Shown here piece by piece: positions 29,346-39,300 of a stretch of DNA of 64,000 bases (position 1 is the stretch's first letter; the number at the start of each line of letters is the position of its first letter). Below the pieces are notes generated by a model. It was not told the origin of the DNA and made no database searches. It saw only the letters and a program-made list of their open reading frames with translations. The DNA lies in contig CAMYIZ010000059.1 in the NCBI GenBank assembly GCA_947258585.1, positions 90,821 through 154,820 on the forward strand. The letters are read 5' to 3'. This stretch comes from an uncultured Haliea sp. (GTDB taxonomy: Bacteria; Pseudomonadota; Gammaproteobacteria; Pseudomonadales; Halieaceae). A program made the translations under genes and the position numbers.

Positions 29346-30311
29346 TCAGGCCGCCAGCAGGCGCTGCCGGGCCGCGGCGTATTCCCGCTGCAGGCGCGCC
29401 ACCAATTCCGCCGCGGGCAGGATCTCCCTGACCGCGCCGATGCCCTGGCCGCAGCCCCAGATATCCTTCCAGGCCTTGGCGTCGCTATTGCCGCCGGAGC
29501 CGAAATTCATCGCCGAAGGGTCGCTCTCAGGCAGCTTGTCCGGGTCCAGCCCCGCGGCCTCGATGGAGGGGCGCAGGTAGTTGCCGTGGATGCCGGTAAA
29601 CAGGTTGCTGTAGACGATATCGGAGGCCCCGCAATCGACGATGGCCTGCTTGTAGGCCTGTTCGGCGTTGGCCTCCACGGTAGCGATGAAGGCGGAGCCG
29701 ATGTAGCCGAGGTCGGCCCCCATGGCCTGGGCGGCGAGGATGGCATCGCCGGTGGCGATAGAGCCCGACAGCAGCAGCGGGCCGTCGAACCAGGCGCGGA
29801 TTTCCTGCACCAGGGCAAAGGGCGAGATCGGCCCGGCGTGGCCGCCGGCACCGGAGGCGACCGCGATCAGGCCGTCCGCTCCCTTCTCGATGGCCTTGCG
29901 GGCAAAGCGGTTGTTGATGATGTCGTGCAGCACAATGCCGCCGTAGGAGTGCACGGCCTCGTTGACGAATTCCTTGGCCCCCAGCGAGGTGATCACGATC
30001 GGCACCTTGTACTTCACGCACAGCTCCAGGTCGTGCTGCAGGCGATCGTTGGAGCCGTGGACGATCTGGTTGACCGCAAACGGTGCCGCCGGGGTGTCGG
30101 GATTGGCGGCGTCCCAGGCCGCGAGCTCGGAGGTGATCTGCTGCAGCCACTCCTCCAGCTTCTCCGCGGGGCGGGCATTCAGGGAAGGGAATGAACCGAC
30201 GATACCGGCCTTGCACTGGGCGATCACCAGGTCCGGGTTGGAAATGATGAACATGGGGGCAGCAACGGCCGGCAGGCGCAGGCGGCCCTGGAGGGAGGCG
30301 GGAAGTGCCAT
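29346..30311 (-). CDS. Nitronate monooxygenase / 2-nitropropane dioxygenase-like FMN protein
   Basis: LPAVAAPMFIISNPDLVIAQCKAGIVGSFPSLNARP, VASGAGGHAG, GSIATGDAILAAQAMGADLGYIGSAFIAT. Start at ATG 30311. Confidence 0.9.
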   Translation of the reverse strand: MALPASLQGRLRLPAVAAPMFIISNPDLVIAQCKAGIVGSFPSLNARPAEKLEEWLQQITSELAAWDAANPDTPAAPFAVNQIVHGSNDRLQHDLELCVKYKVPIVITSLGAKEFVNEAVHSYGGIVLHDIINNRFARKAIEKGADGLIAVASGAGGHAGPISPFALVQEIRAWFDGPLLLSGSIATGDAILAAQAMGADLGYIGSAFIATVEANAEQAYKQAIVDCGASDIVYSNLFTGIHGNYLRPSIEAAGLDPDKLPESDPSAMNFGSGGNSDAKAWKDIWGCGQGIGAVREILPAAELVARLQREYAAARQRLLAA

Positions 30312-30346
30312 GGGGGTGGTCTCCGGGTAATTGTCAGGGGGCGATA

Positions 30347-30391
30347 TGTGCAATTTATTGCATAAAGAAATTATATGCAACCTTTTGCATA
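30347..30391. promoter_or_regulatory. Tandem PadR-type operator pair
   Basis: TGTGCAA-TTTA-TTGCATA (30347-30364) and TATGCAA-CCTT-TTGCATA (30374-30391), same half-sites and spacer length, between the divergent nitronate monooxygenase and padR genes. Confidence 0.7.
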
Positions 30392-30448
30392 AAAAAGGCG
30401 TCGGGAGTAAGCTGGACAAATTCGTTTACGAGGACGCCTGACACCGCC

Positions 30449-31000
30449 ATGGCCCTGTCCCACGCCATCATGACCGCCCTGCTGGAAGACGAGATGTCCG
30501 GCTATGAGTTGGCCAAGGCCTTCGATGTATCGCTGGGCCTGTTCTGGCGCGCCAGCCACCAGCAGATCTACCAGGAATTGCACAAACTGGCGGACAAGGG
30601 TTGGCTGCGGCGGCAGACCGTGCCCCAGGCCGGCAAGCCGGACAAGATCGTCTACGGCCTGACGGCCCCGGGACAGGAGGCCCTGGCGGACTGGGTGCTG
30701 GGCAGCGGCCGGGTACAGGAGGGCAAGGACGACCTGTTCGTCAAGCTGTACAACCTGGGGGAGGACAACGCCGCCCACCTGGCCGCTGAAGTGACCCAGC
30801 GTCGGGAGCAGATGATGCAGCGACTGTTTCTGTACGAACGGATCCGCCGCCGCCACTACGCCAGGCCAGAGACTCTCCCGGTGCGGCGCAAGGGTGTGTA
30901 CCTGGCGCTGCTGGCGGGCATCCGCCAGGGCGAGCAGTTCCTGGCCTGGTGTGACGAGGCGCTGGCGATGCTGGCGACGGTGGGCAAGCCCGGCTCCTGA
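30449..31000 (+). CDS. PadR family transcriptional regulator
   Basis: MALSHAIMTALLEDEMSGYELAKAFDVSLGLFWRASHQQIYQELHKLADKGWL. Start at ATG 30449. Confidence 0.92.
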   Translation: MALSHAIMTALLEDEMSGYELAKAFDVSLGLFWRASHQQIYQELHKLADKGWLRRQTVPQAGKPDKIVYGLTAPGQEALADWVLGSGRVQEGKDDLFVKLYNLGEDNAAHLAAEVTQRREQMMQRLFLYERIRRRHYARPETLPVRRKGVYLALLAGIRQGEQFLAWCDEALAMLATVGKPGS

Positions 31001-31019
31001 ATCCGGGCCCGTCTCCGGG

Positions 31020-32048
31020 TCAGTCTTCCCAGTTCAGGACGACCTTGCTGGCCTCGCCCGCGCTCATGACGTCGAAGCCCCGCTGGAAATCCCGATAGCC
31101 CATGCGGTGGGTGATCACCGGGGAGATATCCAGCCCCGACTCGATCATCACCGACATCTTGTACCAGGTCTCGTACATCTCGCGGCCGTAGATGCCTTTC
31201 AGGGTCAGCATGTTGAAGATCACCGTGTTCCAGTCGATGGCGGTGTTCTCGCTGGGAATGCCGAGCATGGCCACCTTGCCGCCGTGGCACATGTTGGCCA
31301 GCAGGTCGCGGAAGGCCTGGGGGTTGCCGGACATTTCCAGGCCGACGTCGAAGCCCTCATCCATGCCCAGTGATTGCTGCACCTCGGCCAGGGTCTCGCG
31401 GGTCACGTTGACCGTGCGTGTCGCGCCCAGGGTGGCGGCCAGCTCCAGGCGCTTGTCGATCACATCAGTGATCACCACGTGGCGCGCACCGGCGTGGCGG
31501 CACACCGCCGCAGCCATGGCGCCGATGGGACCGGCCCCGGTGATCAGCACGTCCTCGCCGAGCAGGTCGTACTGCAGGGCGGTGTGCACCGCGTTGCCGA
31601 AGGGGTCGAACAGGGCGGCTACGTCGAGGTCGATGCCCGGGGAGTGCTCCCAGACATTGGACATGGGCAGGGCCATGTACTCCGCGAAGGCTCCCGAGCG
31701 ATCAACGCCGATGCCGCTGGTTTTCGCACAGAGATGGCGCCTGCCGGCCATGCAGTTGCGGCAGCGACCGCAGACCACGTGGCCCTCGCCGGAGACGATC
31801 TGCCCGGGGCGGAAATCAACCACGTTGGAGCCCACCTCGACTATCTCGCCGACGAACTCGTGGCCCACCACCATCGGTACCGGGATGGTTTTCTGTGCCC
31901 AGGCATCCCAGTGGTAGATATGCATGTCGGTGCCGCAGATGGCAGTGCGCTTGACCTTGATCAGCACATCGTTGATGCCGATTCGGGGCTCGGGTACATC
32001 CTCCAGCCAGAGTCCTTTGGTCGCTTCCTTTTTCACCAGCGCTTTCAT
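31020..32048 (-). CDS. tdh: L-threonine 3-dehydrogenase
   Basis: [69 protein letters not shown]; Zn-ADH motifs. Start at 32048. Confidence 0.96.
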   Translation of the reverse strand: MKALVKKEATKGLWLEDVPEPRIGINDVLIKVKRTAICGTDMHIYHWDAWAQKTIPVPMVVGHEFVGEIVEVGSNVVDFRPGQIVSGEGHVVCGRCRNCMAGRRHLCAKTSGIGVDRSGAFAEYMALPMSNVWEHSPGIDLDVAALFDPFGNAVHTALQYDLLGEDVLITGAGPIGAMAAAVCRHAGARHVVITDVIDKRLELAATLGATRTVNVTRETLAEVQQSLGMDEGFDVGLEMSGNPQAFRDLLANMCHGGKVAMLGIPSENTAIDWNTVIFNMLTLKGIYGREMYETWYKMSVMIESGLDISPVITHRMGYRDFQRGFDVMSAGEASKVVLNWED

Positions 32049-32137
32049 GTCAGATTCACCATTGTGGAAATATTCCGGTATAGTAGATGCCACTTATCCT
32101 TCATACAAGAAGAAATTCTTTTATTGTGGAAAATGCC

Positions 32138-32710
32138 ATGTCCAAATCCGCCCTTGATCCCGCCAGCCGGGTGCTCTGTGAACGCGTGACCGAGCTGCGC
32201 CAGCACCACGGCTTCACTCTCGACCAGCTGGCAGCGGCATCAGGTGTCAGCCGCTCCATGCTGAGCCAGATCGAGCGCGGCCAGGCCAACCCGACTCTCG
32301 CGGTGACCTTCCGCATTGCCCAGGCCTTTGGCCTCAGTATAGGTGAACTGGTCGATGACCCGCTGGCCGGTGGCATGATCGAGGTGGTGCGGGGGGACGA
32401 CCCGGCCAGCCTGTTCCGCGCCGACAGCGAATGCCAGATCCGCACCCTGTCGCCCCTGCACATGGAAAAGAGCGTCGAATTCTACGAACTGCAGATCCAG
32501 CCCGGCGCCAGTCTCGACAGCTCGGCCCACTTCAGCGGCACCCGCGAACTGTTCACCGTGACCGCTGGCAAGGCGACCATCGTCGCCGGCGGGACCGAAT
32601 GCAAACTGGCGGCGGGTGATTCCGCGCACTACCGGGCCGATGTCGAGCACAGTATCCGCGCCACCGGCAAGGTGGCGCTGCAGGGCTACCTGGTGGTGAC
32701 CTACAGATAG
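32138..32710 (+). CDS. XRE-family HTH regulator with C-terminal cupin domain
   Basis: FTLDQLAAASGVSRSMLSQIERGQANPTLAVTFRIAQAFGLSIGEL plus cupin-like C-terminus. Start at ATG 32138. Confidence 0.9.
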   Translation: MSKSALDPASRVLCERVTELRQHHGFTLDQLAAASGVSRSMLSQIERGQANPTLAVTFRIAQAFGLSIGELVDDPLAGGMIEVVRGDDPASLFRADSECQIRTLSPLHMEKSVEFYELQIQPGASLDSSAHFSGTRELFTVTAGKATIVAGGTECKLAAGDSAHYRADVEHSIRATGKVALQGYLVVTYR

Positions 32711-32856
32711 CACGGCGCCGAATCCGGCGGCCGCAGGAGCCTGACAATTCAAACCCCCGTGCCCCGCCTGCACACGGGCACGGCCGCGGCAATGCATGGC
32801 CGCCGACGCCGTGTTATACCACCGGTTTCCCCCACGTTCCGACAGGAGAGGACACC

Positions 32857-33699
32857 ATGCAGGACCTGGATTTCAGCGGCAAGACAGTACTGGTCACCGG
32901 CGGCGGCGCCGGCATCGGCAGGGCGATCGCGGAGGCCTTTGCGGCGCGCGGCGCGGCGCTGGTAGTGGCCGAGATCGATCAACAGCGCTGCTCGGAACTG
33001 GAGGCGGCGCTGCCGGAGCAGGGGGTCGATGCCCTGGTGTCCTGCACCGATGTCTGCGACAGCGCCGCGGTGACCGCGCTGATGCAGCAGGTGCAGGACC
33101 GCTTCGGTGGCCTGGATGTGCTGGTCAACAACGTCGGCGACTTCCTCGGCATTATCAAGCCCTTTGCCGCCTGTACCGACGAGGACCTGGAGCGCCTGTA
33201 TGCGGTGAACCTGAAGCATATCTTCACCGTCACCCGGGCCGCCATTCCCCTGCTGCAGGCGCGCGGCAAGGGCGGCAGCATCATCAGCATCTCCTCCATC
33301 GAAGCCTTCCGCGGCATCCCCATGGTCACAACCTACTGCGCCTTCAAGCACGCCATCACCGGCTTCACCCGCAGCCTGGCCCTGGAGCTGGGGCCGGACG
33401 GCATCCGGGTCAATGCCATCGCCCCGGAAACCACCGAGACCGCCCAGGTGCGGCCGTCCGAGCTGATCGCCCCGGAGCACCAGGCGCACACCCGGCGCTG
33501 GATTCCGCTGGAGCGCTTCGGCACCCCGGAGGACGCGGCGGGCTGTGCTTTGTTCCTCGCCTCCGAGCTGTCGGCCTGGGTGACGGGCACCACCATCAAT
33601 CTCGACGGCGGCGCGCTGGCGGCGGCGGGCTGGTACCGGGATCCGAATGACCTGTGGACCAATGTGCCGGTGGTGACCGGCAACGGCTTCAATTTCTAG
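32857..33699 (+). CDS. SDR family NAD(P)-dependent oxidoreductase
   Basis: VLVTGGGAGIGRAIAEAFAARGA, VLVNNVGDF, ISISSIEAF...TTYCAFKHAITGFTRSLALEL, TTINLDGG. Confidence 0.93.
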   Translation: MQDLDFSGKTVLVTGGGAGIGRAIAEAFAARGAALVVAEIDQQRCSELEAALPEQGVDALVSCTDVCDSAAVTALMQQVQDRFGGLDVLVNNVGDFLGIIKPFAACTDEDLERLYAVNLKHIFTVTRAAIPLLQARGKGGSIISISSIEAFRGIPMVTTYCAFKHAITGFTRSLALELGPDGIRVNAIAPETTETAQVRPSELIAPEHQAHTRRWIPLERFGTPEDAAGCALFLASELSAWVTGTTINLDGGALAAAGWYRDPNDLWTNVPVVTGNGFNF

Positions 33700-33719
33700 T
33701 CGGCTCCCGCAGTGATAAC

Positions 33720-33747
33720 GGCGCGGGCGCTGTAATGCGCCGGCGCC
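33720..33747. terminator. GC-rich hairpin between SDR gene and purU
   Basis: GGCGCGGGCGC-TGTAAT-GCGCCGGCGCC, 11-bp stem with one mismatch, followed by a modestly T-rich ATGCTTTAGTATTCT. Confidence 0.45.
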
Positions 33748-33858
33748 ATGCTTTAGTATTCTCCCCTCAGTATCGTCAGTCCAGCGCCCCGCAGCGGGTG
33801 GCGCGGCTGGCGCCGGCAGGGCAGGGGCCCTCGCCGCAACTCTCGCAGCCATGGCCCA

Positions 33859-34734
33859 ATGATGACCACGACAGAAACCAGCGCTCCCAGTGCCTATATC
33901 CTCTCCTTTCAGTGCCCTGACCGCCTCGGCGTGGTCGCCCACTACTCGCAGCTGTTCCTGCAGGCCGGCGCCTTTATCACCGAGATTTCCAACTACAGCG
34001 ACCCGGTGACCGCGACTTTCCACCTGCGCTGCGTGTTCGACGACCGCGCGATGACGATTTCCTACGAGGAATTCAGTGAGCGCTTTGCCGAGCTCGCCGC
34101 CGGGATGAACATGCAGTACCGCTTGCGGCCCGCGGCGGCCCTGCCGCGAGTCCTGCTGGCGGTATCGCGCTACGACCACTGCCTGGTGGCGTTGCTGACC
34201 AAGTGGCGGGCGGGGGCACTGCCGGCGGAGCTGGTCGGCGTGGTCAGCAACCACGAGGACTGCCGTAGCCAGGTCGAGTGGTACGGCCTGCCCTATCACT
34301 ACCTGCCGGTGACGGCAGAGACCAAGCCGCAGCAGGAGGCGCAGATCCTGGCCCTGATCCGCGAGCAAAAGGTAGACCTGCTGGTACTGGCGCGCTACAT
34401 GCAGATTCTGTCCGATGAGCTGTGCCGGCAGCTGGAGGGCAGGGCGATCAACATCCACCACTCCTTCCTGCCCGGTTTCAAGGGCGCCAAACCCTACCAC
34501 CAGGCCTATGATCGCGGGGTCAAGGTGATCGGCGCCACCGCTCATTACGTCACCTCCGACCTCGACGAGGGCCCCATCATTGCCCAGGAGGTGAAGGCCA
34601 TCGACCACCAGGTGTCGGTGGAGCAGATGATCCATCTCGGCCACGACACCGAGGCCACCGCCCTGTCCCATGCCGTGCGCCTGCACTGCGAGGAGCGGGT
34701 GCAGCTGAACGGCCAGCGCACGGTGATTCTCTAG
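33859..34734 (+). CDS. purU: Formyltetrahydrofolate deformylase
   Basis: ACT domain (YILSFQCPDRLGVVAHYSQLFLQAGAFITEISNYSD) plus formyltransferase domain (INIHHSFLPGFKGAKPYHQAYDRGVKVIGATAHYVTSDLDEGPIIAQ). Confidence 0.96.
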   Translation: MMTTTETSAPSAYILSFQCPDRLGVVAHYSQLFLQAGAFITEISNYSDPVTATFHLRCVFDDRAMTISYEEFSERFAELAAGMNMQYRLRPAAALPRVLLAVSRYDHCLVALLTKWRAGALPAELVGVVSNHEDCRSQVEWYGLPYHYLPVTAETKPQQEAQILALIREQKVDLLVLARYMQILSDELCRQLEGRAINIHHSFLPGFKGAKPYHQAYDRGVKVIGATAHYVTSDLDEGPIIAQEVKAIDHQVSVEQMIHLGHDTEATALSHAVRLHCEERVQLNGQRTVIL

Positions 34735-34756
34735 TGGCTTTGCATTAGGCTCGCCC

Positions 34757-36007
34757 GTGGAGCGCTACTCTGCCTTTGCCCTGCTCAAGCACGCCCTCGG
34801 CGGACATCGCCACTGGCCGCAGGCCTGGCGCAGCCCAGAGCTGAAGTCGCAGTACGACGTGGTAATCATCGGCGGTGGCGGCCACGGCCTGGCCACGGCC
34901 TACTACCTGGCCAAGATCCACGGCATCAGCAATGTCGCGGTGCTGGAGAAGGGCTGGCTGGGGGGTGGCAACACCGGCCGCAACACCGCGGTCAGCCGCT
35001 CCAACTATTTCTATCCCGAGAGCACCCGTTTCTACGAGCATTCCCTGAAGGCCTACGAAGGCCTGGGGCGCGAGCTCAATTTCAACATCATGCTGAGCCA
35101 GATCGGGATCATCAACCTGGCCTGCAGCCGCCACGAGCTGGAGATCTTCCGCCGCTGGGCCACCGCGATCCAGGTGCAGGGGGTGGACTCCGAAGTGCTG
35201 AGCCGGGAGCAGATCGCCGCAATGGTGCCGCTGCTGAACATGAGCGCCGGCGCCCGCTATCCCGTGCACGGCGGCTTTATCCAGCGTCGCGGCGGCATCT
35301 CCCGCCACGATGCGGTGGCCTGGGGCTATGCCCGTGCGGCCAGCAACCTGGGTGTGGATATTATCCAGAACTGCGAGGTGACCGGCATCGAGGTGAGCGA
35401 GAGCCGCGTGCGCGGGGTCAGGACCAGTCGCGGTAACGTGCGCACGGACAAGCTGGGCATGGCCGTGGCGGGGCACAGTACGGTGGTTGCGGCCATGGCG
35501 GGGGTGAAGTTGCCCATCGTCAGCCAGACCCTGCAGGCGATGGTCAGCGAGCCGGTCAAGCCCTGCCTGGACCACGTGGTCATGTCGCCCATGGTGCACT
35601 GTTATATCTCCCAGTCCGATCGCGGCGAGATCGTCATCGGCGGCGGCGCCGATACCCACCCCTCCTACGGCCAGCGCGGCAGCCTGCAGTCGACGGAGGC
35701 AGTACTCAACGCGGCGGTGGAGCTGTACCCGATGCTGAGCCGGATGAAGCTGATGCGACAGTGGGGCGGTATCGTCGACATCGCCCCGGACGCGAGTCCC
35801 ATCGTATCGAAGACCCCGGTCACCGGTTTCTACATCAGCACCGGCTGGGGCACCGGTGGCTACAAGGCCATTCCCGCCGGCGGCGAGGCCCTGGCCCACA
35901 CCATTGCCCACGACGCCCCGCACCCGCTGGTGGAGCCCTTCTCGCTGGACCGCTTTGCCCGCGGCCGGCTGATCGATGAAGGCGCCGCGGCCGGCGTGGC
36001 GCACTAG
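34757..36007 (+). CDS. soxB: Sarcosine oxidase subunit beta (GTG start)
   Basis: MERYSAFALLKHALGGHRHWPQAWRSPELKSQYDVVIIGGGGHGLATAYYLAKIHGISNVAVLEKGWLGGGNTGRNT. Confidence 0.95.
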   Translation: MERYSAFALLKHALGGHRHWPQAWRSPELKSQYDVVIIGGGGHGLATAYYLAKIHGISNVAVLEKGWLGGGNTGRNTAVSRSNYFYPESTRFYEHSLKAYEGLGRELNFNIMLSQIGIINLACSRHELEIFRRWATAIQVQGVDSEVLSREQIAAMVPLLNMSAGARYPVHGGFIQRRGGISRHDAVAWGYARAASNLGVDIIQNCEVTGIEVSESRVRGVRTSRGNVRTDKLGMAVAGHSTVVAAMAGVKLPIVSQTLQAMVSEPVKPCLDHVVMSPMVHCYISQSDRGEIVIGGGADTHPSYGQRGSLQSTEAVLNAAVELYPMLSRMKLMRQWGGIVDIAPDASPIVSKTPVTGFYISTGWGTGGYKAIPAGGEALAHTIAHDAPHPLVEPFSLDRFARGRLIDEGAAAGVAH

Positions 36008-36019
36008 GGTGGCAGCGCC

Positions 36020-36316
36020 ATGATGCGCATTGAATGCCCCTGGTGCGGCAGTCGCAGCGAAGACGAGTTCCTTTGCGGCGGCCAGTCCCATATCGCGCGG
36101 CCGGATCCGGCGGCCGCCAGTGATGACGAGTGGGCCGCGTATCTCTATCAACGTGATAATCCCAAGGGCCCGCATCATGAGCGCTGGTTGCACCGCTTCG
36201 GCTGCGGCCAGTGGTTCAATATGGCGCGGGATACCGTCAGCCACGAGATACTCGCGGTCTATCCCATGACTGCCCCCAAACCTGAATTACTGGATGTGCC
36301 CGGAGGTGAGGCGTGA
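36020..36316 (+). CDS. soxD: Sarcosine oxidase subunit delta
   Basis: MMRIECPWCGSRSEDEFLCGGQSH...HHERWLHRFGCGQWFNMARDTVSHEILAVYPM. Confidence 0.95.
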   Translation: MMRIECPWCGSRSEDEFLCGGQSHIARPDPAAASDDEWAAYLYQRDNPKGPHHERWLHRFGCGQWFNMARDTVSHEILAVYPMTAPKPELLDVPGGEA

Positions 36317-39300
36317 AGCGCACTCGCCAGCGCCTGCCCCATGCGCGGGTGGATACCGGGAAGCCCCTGACCTTCCGGTTCGAAGGCGAGACCTACCGCG
36401 GCTTCAGCGGCGATACCCTGGCCTCCGCGCTGCTGGCCAATGGCGTCAGCATTGTCGGGCGCAGCTTCAAGCTGCACCGGCCCCGGGGCGTGTTCGCCGC
36501 CGGCCGGGAAGATGCCAATGCGCTGGTGCAGCTGGAACACGGGGCCTGGAGCGAGCCCAATGCGCGCGCGACCCTGGTGCCGCTGTACGATGGCCTGGTG
36601 GCGGAGGGCCAGAATGCGTGGCCGGCGCCGGGCTGGGACCTGCTGGCGGCGCTGGGCCTGCTGAAAAAAGTGCTGCCGGCGGGCTTCTACTACAAGACCT
36701 TCATCTGGCCCAACTGGAAGTACTGGGAAGGCCTGGTGCGGCGCCTGGCGGGGCTGGGGCGGGCGCCGACCGCGCCGGACCCGCAGTATTATTTCAAGCA
36801 GACCGTACACGCCGAAGTAGTGATCGTGGGCGCGGGCCGCTCGGGGCTGGAGGCGGCAGTGGCGGCGGCTCAGGACCCCGGCTGCCGGGTGCTGCTGCTG
36901 GATGAGCAGGAGGAACCCGGCGGCAGCCTGCTGGCGAGCCCGGATCCGGTGGACCGGGCCTGGCTGGCGAGCACCCTGGAGCGCATTGCGCAGTGTCCCA
37001 ATGTCACGCTGGTGCCGCGATGCTCGGTGAACGGCTACTACGACCACGATGTGCTCGCTGCCCTGCAGCGGGTGTGCAGTCATCTCGGTCCGCACGCAGA
37101 GAGCACAGCGCCGCGGGAAATCTTCTGGCGCGTCTGTGCCGGGCGCGTGGTGCTGGCAACCGGCGCGCTGGAACGGCCGCTGGTATTTCCCCACAACGAC
37201 CGCCCCGGGATCATGCTCGCCGGCGCGGTGCGGGAATATACCCACCGCTACGGCCTTACCCTGGGTGAGCGCATCGTTTTCTTCACCAACAACGACTCGG
37301 CCTGGCACACGGCGCTGGAACTGGCGGAGCACGGCGTGCGGGTGGCAGCCATTGTCGATGTACGGCCCCGGGTGGCGCCGGAGCTGCTGCGGCAGGCCAC
37401 GGCGGCGGGCATCGTCGACAGGCTGGGGTACAGCGTGGTGCATACCCGGGGCCGGCGGGCGCTGCGGCAGCTGGTGATCCGGCGCCTGACTGAGGGTGGC
37501 CACGGTCTGCAGGGGCCGCGGGATATCCTGGACTGCGACCTGCTGGCCATGTCCGGTGGCTGGAGTCCCACCCTGCACCTGTACTCCCAGTCCGGCGGCA
37601 AGCTCGACTGGCGCGACGAAGACAGCTGCTTCGTACCTGGTGCGGGGAGCCAGGCGGTGACCGTGGTCGGGCGCGCCAATGGCGATTTCCCCCAGCCCCT
37701 GCATACCCAGGCCTATTGGCTCACGCCCGGAGTGGCGCCCGACTGCCAGTGGGTGGACTTCCAGTACGACGTCACCGCGGCGGACATCCAGCTGGCTGCC
37801 CGGGAAAACTACGTCTCCGTGGAGCACGTCAAGCGCTACACCACCAATGGCATGGCCATCGACCAGGGCAAGACCAGCAACGTCAACGGCCTGGGCATCC
37901 TGGCGCTGGCCACCGGGCGCAGCATCCCCGAGGTCGGCACTACCCGCTTCCGGCCGCCTTATCATCCGGCGACCATTGGCGCCTGGGCCGGTATCGAGCT
38001 GGGCGCCCTGTACCAGCCCTTCCAGCGCCTGCCGGCGCATGCCTGTCACGTCGCGCTGGGTGCACAGATGGCGGACATGGGCGGCTGGCAGCGCCCTGAA
38101 TACTACCCGCAGGCCGGGGAGAGCGAACAGCAGGCCATTGCCCGGGAGGTGCTGGCGGTGCGCAATGCCGTGGGCCTGCTCGATTACTCGCCCCTGGGCA
38201 AGCTGGAGGTGCACGGGCCCGATGCCCGGGAGTTCCTGAACCGTGTCTACGTCAACAATCTCGCGACCCTGAAGCCGGGCGCGGCCCGCTACGGCCTGAT
38301 GTTGAACGAGCGCGGCATCGTCGTGGACGACGGCGTGGTGGTGTGCCTGGCGGAGGATCACTTCCTGCTGCATACCACCAGCGGCGGCGCCAGTGCCGTG
38401 CACCGCGCCCTGGAGGAATGGCTGCAGTGTGAGTGGGTGGCGCTGCGGGTGCTGGTCAGCAACGTCACCACCCAGTGGGCCACGTTTATGCTCAGCGGGC
38501 CCGGGGCCCGCGCGGTGCTGGCGCAACTGCCCTGTGACATCCAATGCAGTCGTGATGACTTTGCGCACATGCAGTTTCGCACCGGCACGTTGTGCGGCGT
38601 TCCGGCGCGGATACTCCGCGCCAGCTTCACCGGTGAGCTGTCCTTCGAGATCAGCGTCCCGGCCGCCTGCGGCGAGTCCCTGTGGGAGGTGCTGATGGCA
38701 GCGGGTGCGTCCCACAGTATCACTCCGTTCGGTATTGAAGCCCTGATGGTACTGCGCACCGAGAAAGGCTTCCTGCACATCGGTTCCGACACCGACGGCA
38801 ACACCATGCCCCAGGACCTGGGCTGGGGTGACGCCATCGGCAAAAACCCCGGCGACTTTATCGGCCGCCGTTCCCTGGCGCTGGAGGCGGGGCAGGATCC
38901 GCAGCGCCTGCAGTTCACGGGGCTTGCGCTGGAGGATGAGACCGGGACGACGGTCAGTGGCGCCCATGTCCTCAGCGAGGACGGTAACAGCAGCGCCGGC
39001 TATGTCACCTCGGCCTGTTTCAGCCCGACCCTGGGCCGCACCGTGGCGCTGGGGATTGTCGCCGGCGCCCGGGCGCGGCTGGGCGAGACGGTGTCGGTGT
39101 ACTACGAGGGTAAAACCCAGCCGGCGCGGCTGGTGGCGCCCTGCCAGCTCGATCCGGAGGGTGCGCGGCTGCAGGCCGATGCCGCTGCACCCCAGCCCGT
39201 ACGCCAGCCGGGCACACCCCGGTCGGCCGTACCTCAGCCGGCCACACCTCAGCCGGCCACACCCCAGCCCGCCGCATCCCAGCACATCCCGCAGGTCCTT

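Noticed and set aside
33700-33858. Glycine riboswitch upstream of purU-sox
   Set aside because: Searched by eye for the conserved glycine aptamer core; none found.
32749-34686. 645-aa minus-strand ORF over SDR/purU
   Set aside because: Antisense shadow of two strongly supported genes.
34745-36244. 499-aa minus-strand ORF over soxB/soxD
   Set aside because: Shadow ORF with Ala/His/Gly-rich composition.
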